Of a stretch of 15,570 bases of DNA, positions 6,327 to 12,717 are shown one piece after another; the stretch's first letter is position 1, and the number at the start of each line of letters is the position of its first letter. Source of the stretch: Salinibacterium sp. Its GTDB lineage: Bacteria; Actinomycetota; Actinomycetes; Actinomycetales; Microbacteriaceae. The position numbers and the translations under genes are program-made. Location of the stretch: contig SCSV01000321.1 of NCBI GenBank assembly GCA_004297555.1, positions 1 through 15,570 of the forward strand, read 5' to 3'. The notes beneath the pieces are model-generated. The model was not told the DNA's origin. It made no database searches and saw nothing but the letters and a program-made list of their open reading frames with translations.

Positions 6327-7898
6327 ATGGCCGCCGGTGATTCCTTCTACATTGCGACGCCCATCTTCTACGTCAATGACGTGCCCCACATCGGGCATGC
6401 GTATACAGAGGTTGCGGCAGACGTTCTTGCTCGTTGGCACAGACAGCGGGGTGAAGACACCTGGCTGCTGACCGGCACGGACGAGCATGGTCAGAAGATT
6501 CTGCGCACCGCGGTCGCGAACGACACGAGCCCGCAGGCCTGGGCCGACAAGCTCGTCGAGAACTCGTGGAAGCCGCTGCTCGAGACGATCGACATTCGCA
6601 ACGACGACTTCATCCGCACCACCGAAGAGCGGCACGAGACTGCCGTCGCCACCTTCCTGCAGAAGCTCTACGACGACGGTCACATCTACTCCGGTGAGTA
6701 CGAGGGCTATTACTGTGTCGGTTGCGAGGAATACAAGCAACTCGACGACCTCATCACCACCGAGGACGGCGACTACTCGGGCCAACTCGTCTGCGCGGTG
6801 CACGGCCGCCCGGTCGAATTGCTCAAGGAGAAGAACTACTTCTTCCGCATGAGCGCCTTCGAGAAGCCGCTCCTCGACCTCTACGAGTCGAACCCGAACT
6901 TCGTGCAGCCCCCGAGCGTGCGCAACGAGATCATCCAGTTCGTCAAGCAGGGCCTCGCCGACCTCTCGATCTCGCGCTCGAGCTTCGACTGGGGTGTCAA
7001 AGTGCCGTGGGACCACAGCCACGTCGTCTACGTCTGGTTCGACGCCCTGCTCAACTACATCTCCGCGATCGGCTACGGCGTCGATGACGAGCAGTTCGAG
7101 CGGCGCTGGCCCGCCGTGCAACTCGTTGGTAAAGACATCGCCCGCTTCCACGCCGTGATCTGGCCGGCCATGCTCATGGCTGCGGGTCTCGAGGTTCCGC
7201 GCGCTGTCTTCGGCCATGGCTGGCTCCTCGTCGGCGGCGAAAAGATGTCCAAGTCGAAGCTCACCGGCATCGCCCCGAACCAGATCACCGACACCTTCGG
7301 TTCGGATGCCTTCCGCTACTACTTCCTCAGCGCAATCACTTTCGGACAGGACGGCTCGTTCAGCTGGGAAGACCTGAGCGCGCGCTACCAGGCCGAGCTC
7401 GCAAATGGCTTCGGAAACCTGGCGTCGCGCGTCACCGCGATGGTCACCCGTTACTTCGATGGTGAGATTCCCGCCGCTGGCGCGCTTACTCACGCCGACG
7501 AGCTCATCTACACGACCGCGAAGCGCGTGACCGAGGAGGCCGGCATCGCGATCGACGCCTTCGCGATCCACGACGCTCTCGCCACGATCTGGCAGCTCGT
7601 CGATGCCCTCAACGGCTACATCACCGACCAAGAGCCCTGGGCTCTCGCGAAGGACGACGCCAACCGCGAGCGACTCGAAACCGTGCTAGCGACCGCGGTG
7701 CACGGCCTCGGCACCCTCGCCGTGCTGCTCTCGCCTGTGCTGCCCAAAGCCACCGAGCGACTCTGGAAGGCGATCGGCGGCCTCGGCCCGATCGAGGCCC
7801 AGCGCATCGATCTTGCCTGGGAGTGGATCGGCGGCCCCCGCGTCTCGCCGCTCGACACCTCGCTCTTCCCGCGTATCGAGGTCGAGGAGACCGTGTGA
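6327..7898 (+). CDS. metG: Methionyl-tRNA synthetase
   Basis: A 523-residue class I synthetase that charges tRNA-Met in the cytoplasm. It opens FYIATPIFYVNDVPHIGHAY with the HIGH signature at 21-24; TGTDEHGQKI follows, and KMSKS is at 306-310 in GGEKMSKSKL. The connective-peptide zinc site reads Cys130-x2-Cys133 and Cys156-x2-His159, a single-knuckle arrangement like the Thermus-type enzyme rather than the double four-cysteine knuckles of E. coli. The anticodon-binding helical domain occupies about 370-523. There is no C-terminal EMAP-like tRNA-binding domain, which explains the short length. The stop TGA overlaps the GTG of tatD, so metG, tatD and rsmA form one translationally coupled operon. 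Confidence 0.96.
   Translation: MAAGDSFYIATPIFYVNDVPHIGHAYTEVAADVLARWHRQRGEDTWLLTGTDEHGQKILRTAVANDTSPQAWADKLVENSWKPLLETIDIRNDDFIRTTEERHETAVATFLQKLYDDGHIYSGEYEGYYCVGCEEYKQLDDLITTEDGDYSGQLVCAVHGRPVELLKEKNYFFRMSAFEKPLLDLYESNPNFVQPPSVRNEIIQFVKQGLADLSISRSSFDWGVKVPWDHSHVVYVWFDALLNYISAIGYGVDDEQFERRWPAVQLVGKDIARFHAVIWPAMLMAAGLEVPRAVFGHGWLLVGGEKMSKSKLTGIAPNQITDTFGSDAFRYYFLSAITFGQDGSFSWEDLSARYQAELANGFGNLASRVTAMVTRYFDGEIPAAGALTHADELIYTTAKRVTEEAGIAIDAFAIHDALATIWQLVDALNGYITDQEPWALAKDDANRERLETVLATAVHGLGTLAVLLSPVLPKATERLWKAIGGLGPIEAQRIDLAWEWIGGPRVSPLDTSLFPRIEVEETV
7884..7890 (+). promoter_or_regulatory. Ribosome binding site for tatD
   Basis: GAGGAGA ends 4 bases before the GTG at 7895. It lies inside the end of metG and supports the internal GTG start over the longer open frame beginning at 7823. 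Confidence 0.5.
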
Positions 7899-8830
7899 GC
7901 GAACCCTCCGCCTACGTGCGGCAGCGTGACACGACCTCGGATGGCCAGTCGCGCAACCTTGAGTATCCTCCGCTGCCGGAGGCGCTCGTGGTGGGGGTTT
8001 ACGACAATCACACTCATCTAGAAATCGCCGACGGCGAGCCCTCACTCGACTATCGCGAGCAGCTCGACCGGGCATCCAGCGTCGGAGTGCGCGGTGTCGT
8101 GCAGGTCGGCGGCGATCTGGAGACGTCCCGGTGGTCTGCCGAAATAGCAGCACGCGAGCCCCGTGTACTGGCGGCGGTGGCACTGCACCCGAATGAGGTG
8201 CCAGGGTATGCAGCATCCGGGGGCCTTGATGACGCCCTCGCTGAGATCGACGAACTCGCCGCACGGCCCCGGGTGCGCGCGATCGGCGAAACCGGGCTCG
8301 ACTTCTACCGCACCGCGGAGGACGGGCGGGAGGCGCAACAGCGCTCCTTCGAGGCGCACATCGAGATCGCGAAGCGGCACAACCTCGCGCTGCAGATTCA
8401 TGATCGGGATGCCCACGCCGAAGTTCTCGACACCCTCAAGCGGGTCGGGGCACCCGAACGCACGGTGTTCCACTGCTTCTCCGGGGACGCCGAGATGGCC
8501 CGGCTGTGCGCCGACAAGGGCTGGTACCTCTCCTTCGCCGGCACCGTCACATTCAAGAATGCGACCGGTCTGCGCGATGCGCTCGCCGCGATCCCGCGCG
8601 CCAACATCCTGATCGAGACGGATGCCCCCTTCCTCACGCCGCACCCGTTCCGCGGCCGCCCGAACTCGGCGTACCTCATCCCGCACACGCTGCGCGCCAT
8701 GGCCGCCCACCTGGAGACTGATGTCGCCATGCTCGCCGCCCAGATCGCGTCGACGACCGAAGCGGTCTACGGCACCTGGGATTCCGACCCGGTGACGGTG
8801 GAGACCGGGCCGTTCGCGGAGCTGGCGTGA
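7895..8830 (+). CDS. tatD: TatD-family metal-dependent hydrolase / DNase
   Basis: A 311-residue TIM-barrel hydrolase of the TatD family (3'-5' exonuclease/DNase in studied members). The metal ligands are all visible: the HxH pair at His39/His41 in YDNHTHLEI, Glu132 in IGETGLDFYR, His169 in LQIHDRD, His193 in VFHCFSGD and Asp243 in IETDAPFL, with the family end block HPFRGRPNSAYL. About 35 residues precede the first strand, including RNLEYPPLPEALVVGVYDNH, a short extension I associate with actinobacterial TatD proteins. GTG at 7895 is chosen because it overlaps the metG stop by four bases (GTGA) with a good ribosome binding site; starting at 7823 would add an unrelated Arg-rich segment. It overlaps rsmA in the same way. 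Confidence 0.93.
   Translation: MSEPSAYVRQRDTTSDGQSRNLEYPPLPEALVVGVYDNHTHLEIADGEPSLDYREQLDRASSVGVRGVVQVGGDLETSRWSAEIAAREPRVLAAVALHPNEVPGYAASGGLDDALAEIDELAARPRVRAIGETGLDFYRTAEDGREAQQRSFEAHIEIAKRHNLALQIHDRDAHAEVLDTLKRVGAPERTVFHCFSGDAEMARLCADKGWYLSFAGTVTFKNATGLRDALAAIPRANILIETDAPFLTPHPFRGRPNSAYLIPHTLRAMAAHLETDVAMLAAQIASTTEAVYGTWDSDPVTVETGPFAELA
8818..8821 (+). promoter_or_regulatory. Ribosome binding site for rsmA
   Basis: GGAG ends 5 bases before the GTG at 8827, within the last codons of tatD. Confidence 0.45.
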
Positions 8831-9678
8831 GCTCCAGCGCGTTGCTGGGCCCCGCCGAGATCCGCGACCTCGCCGACCTGCTCGGCATCCAGCCCACCAA
8901 GAAGCTCGGACAGAACTTCGTCATCGACGCCAACACGGTCCGCCGAATCGTGAAGTCCGCCGGTGTGACGGGCGACGAGACGGTCGTGGAGGTCGGCCCT
9001 GGGCTGGGATCGCTCACGCTCGGGTTGCTCGAGACTGGGGCATCCGTCGTCGCGGTTGAAATCGACACTCGCCTCGCCGCCCAACTCCCGCTCACGGTCG
9101 CGAGTCTGCAGCCGGATGCCCGGCTCGCGGTCATCACCGAAGATGCGTTGCGCGTGCGGGAGTTGCCCGGCGACCCGGGCGTTCTCGTTGCGAATTTGCC
9201 GTACAACGTCTCCGTGCCGGTGCTTCTGCACTTTCTTGAGCACTTCCGGGGCATCAATCGCGGACTCGTCATGGTGCAGGCCGAGGTCGGCGAGCGCATT
9301 GCCGCGTCGCCCGGCTCCAAGGTTTATGGGGCGCCGAGTGTGAAGGCCGCCTGGTACGGCGAGTTCTCGACGGCGGGCAAGGTCAGCCGCCAGGTGTTCT
9401 GGCCGGTACCGAACGTCGACTCGATCCTGGTTCGGTTCGAGCGGCGCGAGCAGCCCGGAACCGAGGCTGAGCGGCTCGCCACCTTCGCCCTCGTAGATGC
9501 CGCATTCCAGCAGCGGCGCAAAATGTTGCGGCAGGCGCTCGCCGGGGTACTCGGCGGCTCGGCCGCGGCATCCGCTCGCCTCGATGCTGCGGGTATTGCG
9601 CCCACGGCTCGTGGTGAGGAGCTTACGGTCCTCGACTTCCTAGCGATCGCCAGCGTTGCCGAAGTGCCCGCTTCGTGA
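8827..9678 (+). CDS. rsmA: 16S rRNA (adenine(1518)-N6/adenine(1519)-N6)-dimethyltransferase
   Basis: A 283-residue SAM-dependent methyltransferase (KsgA) that dimethylates A1518 and A1519 of 16S rRNA, a late step in small-subunit assembly. Motifs: KKLGQNFVID (25-34), the SAM loop VVEVGPGLGSLTLGLLE (about 53-69), VVAVEID with the ribose-binding acid at 79, and the catalytic NLPYN at 123-127 followed by VSVPVLLHFL. The C-terminal helical domain contains FWPVPNVDSILVRFERR and FQQRRKMLRQAL, as expected of KsgA. The GTG start overlaps the tatD stop by four bases. In mycobacteria rpfB lies between tatD and ksgA; here nothing does. A hairpin just downstream may end the operon. Confidence 0.96.
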   Translation: MSSSALLGPAEIRDLADLLGIQPTKKLGQNFVIDANTVRRIVKSAGVTGDETVVEVGPGLGSLTLGLLETGASVVAVEIDTRLAAQLPLTVASLQPDARLAVITEDALRVRELPGDPGVLVANLPYNVSVPVLLHFLEHFRGINRGLVMVQAEVGERIAASPGSKVYGAPSVKAAWYGEFSTAGKVSRQVFWPVPNVDSILVRFERREQPGTEAERLATFALVDAAFQQRRKMLRQALAGVLGGSAAASARLDAAGIAPTARGEELTVLDFLAIASVAEVPAS

Positions 9679-9690
9679 ACTGTAGATGAC

Positions 9691-9723
9691 CCGTTCGCTG
9701 AGCCCGGCTGGCGCGGCGAACGG
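9691..9723 (+). terminator. Hairpin after rsmA, candidate terminator
   Basis: CCGTTCGC (9691-9698) and GCGAACGG (9716-9723) form a perfect 8-bp stem with a 17-base loop, starting 12 bases after the rsmA stop and lying before the ispE promoter. There is no U-tract. It would separate the metG-tatD-rsmA operon from ispE, but some transcription could read through. Confidence 0.45.
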
Positions 9724-9739
9724 CACTCCGCCGCCGCGC

Positions 9740-9745
9740 TAGGTT
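9740..9745 (+). promoter_or_regulatory. -10 element for ispE (leaderless start)
   Basis: TAGGTT ends 6 bases (GGACTC) before the ATG at 9752, with no Shine-Dalgarno at a suitable distance. Confidence 0.55.
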
Positions 9746-9751
9746 GGACTC

Positions 9752-10687
9752 ATGACGACCGACGCGGCCCCGGATGTGGTGCACGCTCGGGCGCCGGGCA
9801 AGATCAACGTCTTTCTCAAAGTCGGTTCGCTGCTGCCTGACGGCTACCACGATGTCGCCACCGCCTACCAAGCGGTCTCGCTCTACCAAGATGTGCGCGC
9901 GAGTCGCGCCGACGACTTCTCGGTCAAGGTCAGCGGTTCCGTCGACGTCTCGGGCGTGCCCACCGACGGAGCGAACATTGCGATCAAGGCGGCTCTGCTG
10001 CTCGCTCGCCGCGCCGGCTACCGTGGGGGAGTGCGCCTCGATGTTGGGAAGCACGTGCCCGTCGCTGGCGGCATGGGCGGGGGATCAGCAGATGCCGCAG
10101 CCACCTTGCTCGCGTGCGACGCGTTATGGCAGACCGGGCTCTCCCGCGAAGACCTGCTCGAGCTCGCCGCAGAACTCGGCGCGGACGTTCCTTTCGCCTT
10201 CACCGGCGGAACCGCGATTGGCACCGGCCGGGGTGACCAACTGAGCCCTGCCCTCGCCAAGGGTCAATTCCAGTGGGTACTCGCCTTCGCCGACATCGGC
10301 CTTTCGACCCCGGAGGTCTACCACGAGCTCGATCGGCACCGCGACCGCCATGCGCAAGACATCTTTCCGGCGCAAGCCGCGCCATCCGTCGATGCAAGCG
10401 TGTTGCACGCCCTGCGCGCCGGCGACCCGGAAATGCTCGCCGAGTGTTTGTACAACGATCTGCAGGCACCCGCCCTGCACCTCGAACCCGACCTCGCCGG
10501 CGTGCTCGAACTCGGGGAGCAGAACGGCGCCCTCGCCGGCATCGTCTCCGGCTCGGGGCCGACGGTCGCCTTCCTTGCCGCCGACCTCGACTCGGCCCTC
10601 GAACTTCAGATCGCGCTGAGCGCCGCGCGGCTCAATGTCGTGCGCGCAACGGGCCCGGTCCACGGTGCTCGCATCGTCGGCGATTAA
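9752..10687 (+). CDS. ispE: 4-diphosphocytidyl-2-C-methyl-D-erythritol kinase
   Basis: A 311-residue GHMP-superfamily kinase that phosphorylates the 2-hydroxyl of CDP-methylerythritol, the fourth step of the MEP isoprenoid pathway. Motifs in order: ARAPGKINVFLKVG (12-25) with the conserved Lys17, LLPDGYHDVATAYQAV, the ATP-binding loop PVAGGMGGGSADAAATLL (103-120), catalytic Asp145 in ELGADVPFAFTGG, and the GHMP motif 3 block GIVSGSGPTVAFLA near the C-terminus. The start at 9752 places the first motif at the usual distance and has a leaderless-type promoter. The position after ksgA is the standard actinobacterial arrangement. In this host the product feeds polyprenyl phosphate carriers, which the pmt and phosphoglycosyltransferase products here would use. 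Confidence 0.96.
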   Translation: MTTDAAPDVVHARAPGKINVFLKVGSLLPDGYHDVATAYQAVSLYQDVRASRADDFSVKVSGSVDVSGVPTDGANIAIKAALLLARRAGYRGGVRLDVGKHVPVAGGMGGGSADAAATLLACDALWQTGLSREDLLELAAELGADVPFAFTGGTAIGTGRGDQLSPALAKGQFQWVLAFADIGLSTPEVYHELDRHRDRHAQDIFPAQAAPSVDASVLHALRAGDPEMLAECLYNDLQAPALHLEPDLAGVLELGEQNGALAGIVSGSGPTVAFLAADLDSALELQIALSAARLNVVRATGPVHGARIVGD

Positions 10688-10695
10688 CCGGTTGG

Positions 10696-10701
10696 TAGGG
10701 T
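10696..10701 (+). promoter_or_regulatory. -10 element for the dehydratase gene
   Basis: TAGGGT ends 10 bases before the ATG at 10712; transcription from G10709 or A10710 would give a leader of two or three bases. An 8-base palindrome AACCGGTT (10686-10693) lies directly upstream across the ispE stop. The alternative GTG at 10700 would overlap this -10, so the ATG is preferred. Confidence 0.4.
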
Positions 10702-10711
10702 GATTCCCGAC

Positions 10712-11929
10712 ATGCGCACCCCGTTCTCCCTCGACGCCTTCATCGCCGAGCACGTCATCGCTCGCTCGGAGAGCTTGTTCGCGGCAGATTTGGCGGCCCG
10801 GCATGACCAATTGCGCGAAGCCATCCACGGCAAATCGGTGCTCGTCATCGGCGGTGCTGGCTCGATCGGATCCTCGTTCATCAAGGCCCTGCTGCCCTTC
10901 GAACCCGCGCGACTCTGCGTCGTCGATCTGAGCGAGAACGGCCTCACCGAACTCACCCGCGACCTGCGCAGCACGCCCGGCCAGTTCGTGCCCGAGGACT
11001 ACACGACCTACCCGATCAGCTTCGGCAGCGAGATCTTTGCGCGCATGTTCCGCTCAGCCGGACCCTTCGACGTCGTCGCCCACTTCGCCGCCCACAAGCA
11101 TGTGCGCAGCGAGAAGGACCGCTTCTCGATCGAGGCGATGCTCGAGAACAACGTCATCAACACGGTCAAACTGCTCGACCTACTGCTCGACGCTCCGCCC
11201 GAGCACTTCTTTTGCGTCTCGACCGACAAGGCCGCGAACCCCGCGAACGTGATGGGGGCGAGCAAGAAGCTCATGGAAGAAGCGGTGCTCGCCTACGCCA
11301 AGCGCCTTCCCGCCTCCACCGCCCGGTTCGCGAACGTCGCCTTCTCCAATGGCAGCCTGCCCGCTGGGTTCGTGGAGCGCATCGCCAAGAACCAGCCGCT
11401 GTCCGCGCCATCCGATATTCGCCGCTTCTTCGTCTCGCCGCTCGAGAGCGGTCAATTGTGTCTGCTCGCCTGCATGCTCGGCGAGCCGGGCGACATCTTC
11501 TTCCCGCCCCTCGACGAGTCAAAGATGCTCACCTTTTCTTCGATCGCGGATGCCCTGCTCCGCGCCCATGGCTACGAGCCCGAGCACTGCGCATCCGAGG
11601 CAGAAGCGCGCGAGAAAGCTGCCGGGCGCAGTGCGGGGGATACCACGTGGCCCGTGTACTACTTCGAGTCGGACACCTCGGGCGAGAAATCGTTCGAGGA
11701 GTTCCACACCGACACCGAGGTGGTTGACCTCGAGAGCCTCAAGACCGTCGGAATCGTGAAGGGCGAGACGCACCACGACATCGCCGCCATCCGCGAGATC
11801 TGCGCCGATCTGCGTGCCCTCTTCGAGCAGCCCGAACTCGCCAAAGAATCCATCGTCGAAGCCCTCACCGGCCTCGTTCCCACCTTCCAACACGTCGAGA
11901 CCGGCAAGAGCCTCGACCAGAAGATGTAG
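10712..11929 (+). CDS. Soluble nucleotide-sugar 4,6-dehydratase-like enzyme (CapD/FlaA1 group, Polysacc_synt_2)
   Basis: A 405-residue extended short-chain dehydrogenase/reductase without membrane helices. Residues 42-53 hold the NAD(P)-binding loop (SVLVIGGAGSIG), followed by Asp72 at the end of strand 2, an AAHKHVRSEKD segment (126-136) and the diagnostic block CVSTDKAANPANVMGASKK (168-186), equivalent to the STDKA-P-N-GxxK block of UDP-GlcNAc 4,6-dehydratases. The catalytic Asp172/Lys173 pair is present. The position corresponding to the catalytic Tyr of PseB is Met181, as in WbpM/CapD-type enzymes. Residues about 270-405 are a family-specific tail. It probably makes a 4-keto-6-deoxy UDP-HexNAc for the phosphoglycosyltransferase encoded two bases downstream. 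No aminotransferase, acetyltransferase or reductase is nearby, so the final sugar is unknown. A GTG at 10700 is an alternative start. Confidence 0.83.
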   Translation: MRTPFSLDAFIAEHVIARSESLFAADLAARHDQLREAIHGKSVLVIGGAGSIGSSFIKALLPFEPARLCVVDLSENGLTELTRDLRSTPGQFVPEDYTTYPISFGSEIFARMFRSAGPFDVVAHFAAHKHVRSEKDRFSIEAMLENNVINTVKLLDLLLDAPPEHFFCVSTDKAANPANVMGASKKLMEEAVLAYAKRLPASTARFANVAFSNGSLPAGFVERIAKNQPLSAPSDIRRFFVSPLESGQLCLLACMLGEPGDIFFPPLDESKMLTFSSIADALLRAHGYEPEHCASEAEAREKAAGRSAGDTTWPVYYFESDTSGEKSFEEFHTDTEVVDLESLKTVGIVKGETHHDIAAIREICADLRALFEQPELAKESIVEALTGLVPTFQHVETGKSLDQKM

Positions 11930-11931
11930 CA

Positions 11932-12612
11932 ATGTACGCGTTCACTAAGCGGTTCTTCGACATCCTGTTCGCTCTCGCAGCGCTGGTTGTGCTCGCCCCT
12001 GCCTTCCTCGTGATCATAATTGTGTTGCGCCTGACCGGGGAGGGCGAGGTGTTTTACCGCCAGAACCGCATTGGCTATCGCAACTGCACTTTCGGCATCT
12101 GGAAGTTCGCGACCATGCTCAAGGACAGCCCGAACCTCGACACCGGCAGCTTGACCGTGCGCGGCGACCGACGCGTGACCAAAGTGGGCCGAGTGCTGCG
12201 CGCCACCAAGATCAACGAGTTGCCCCAACTCATCAACGTGCTCACCGGTGACATGAGTTTCGTCGGCCCGCGCCCGCAGATGAAAGTCGACTTCGACATC
12301 TACCCGGGAGCGGAACGCGACGCGATCCACGATGTTCGACCGGGCATCACGGGCATCGGCTCGGTCATCTTCCGCGATGAAGAATTGCTGCTCTCCCAGC
12401 CCGGCGTCGACCCGCGCGAGTTCTACGTCGCGAAGATCGTTCCCTACAAGATCGCCCTCGAGATGTGGTACCTCAAGCGCAAGTCCGTGCTCACTGATCT
12501 GCGGCTGACCTTGCTTACGCTCTGGGTTGTCTTCGCGCCACGATCGGATGCCGCCTACCGCGCTTTCACCGACCTGCCCGCCAAACCGGAATGGCTCGTC
12601 GCAGAGGTCTGA
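11932..12612 (+). CDS. Small membrane phosphoglycosyltransferase (bacterial sugar transferase, PglC-like)
   Basis: A 226-residue monotopic phosphoglycosyltransferase that would transfer a sugar-1-phosphate from a UDP-sugar to undecaprenyl phosphate, starting glycan assembly at the inner face of the membrane. It shows KRFFDILFALAALVVLAPAF (6-25), the basic residues and Pro-broken re-entrant helix of the family; FYRQNRIGYRNCTFGIWKF (41-59); TKVGRVLRATKINELPQLIN (83-102); GDMSFVGPRPQ (106-116); and RPGITGIGS (136-144). Only the catalytic domain is present, as in PglC. The usual catalytic Asp-Glu dyad before LPQL reads Asn95-Glu96, so the nucleophile position is changed. It starts two bases after the dehydratase stop, implying one operon. 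A 26-bp inverted repeat begins 14 bases after its stop. No Wzx, Wzy or other glycosyltransferase is in the window. Confidence 0.88.
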   Translation: MYAFTKRFFDILFALAALVVLAPAFLVIIIVLRLTGEGEVFYRQNRIGYRNCTFGIWKFATMLKDSPNLDTGSLTVRGDRRVTKVGRVLRATKINELPQLINVLTGDMSFVGPRPQMKVDFDIYPGAERDAIHDVRPGITGIGSVIFRDEELLLSQPGVDPREFYVAKIVPYKIALEMWYLKRKSVLTDLRLTLLTLWVVFAPRSDAAYRAFTDLPAKPEWLVAEV

Positions 12613-12626
12613 CCGCGCCCGCGCGT

Positions 12627-12703
12627 TTAGGTTGCGGAGGATGACACGCCGCTCGGAAGCCGCGCGCGAGGCGTTTTGCGGCGTGTCATCCTCCGCAACC
12701 TAA
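12627..12703. repeat. 26-bp perfect inverted repeat with a loop of about 25 bases
   Basis: The left arm (12627-12652, starting TTAGGTTGCGGAGG) and right arm (about 12678-12703, ending CCTCCGCAACCTAA) are exact reverse complements over 26 bases. The element fills most of the gap between the phosphoglycosyltransferase stop (12612) and the molybdoenzyme start (12718). Each arm contains TAGGTT, seven bases and ATG, pointing toward the loop, which mimics the leaderless promoter geometry of this genome. As RNA it would form a very stable hairpin, so it could terminate or protect the upstream transcript; there is no U-tract after it. The right arm ends one base before the molybdoenzyme -10. Right-arm coordinates may be off by about two bases. 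Confidence 0.85.
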
Positions 12704-12704
12704 C

Positions 12705-12710
12705 TAGCAT
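12705..12710 (+). promoter_or_regulatory. -10 element for the molybdoenzyme gene (leaderless start)
   Basis: TAGCAT is followed by 7 bases (CGCTCTC) and the ATG at 12718. This decides the start: the frame is open back to a TTG at 12676, but those codons lie inside the right arm of the inverted repeat. The -35 region would also lie inside that arm. Confidence 0.5.
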
Positions 12711-12717
12711 CGCTCTC

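Noticed and set aside
6252..7631. A 459-codon leftward open frame opposite metG
   Set aside because: Antisense shadow of metG, which has intact HIGH and KMSKS motifs.
12641..12703. A small peptide gene starting at the ATG inside the left arm of the inverted repeat
   Set aside because: The loop sequence is not certain to the base in my reading, so the frame cannot be closed with confidence. The codons are dictated by the palindrome rather than by any protein signal.
12676..12717. A TTG start 14 codons upstream for the molybdoenzyme
   Set aside because: Those codons are the right arm of the inverted repeat, and TAGCAT is placed for initiation at 12718.
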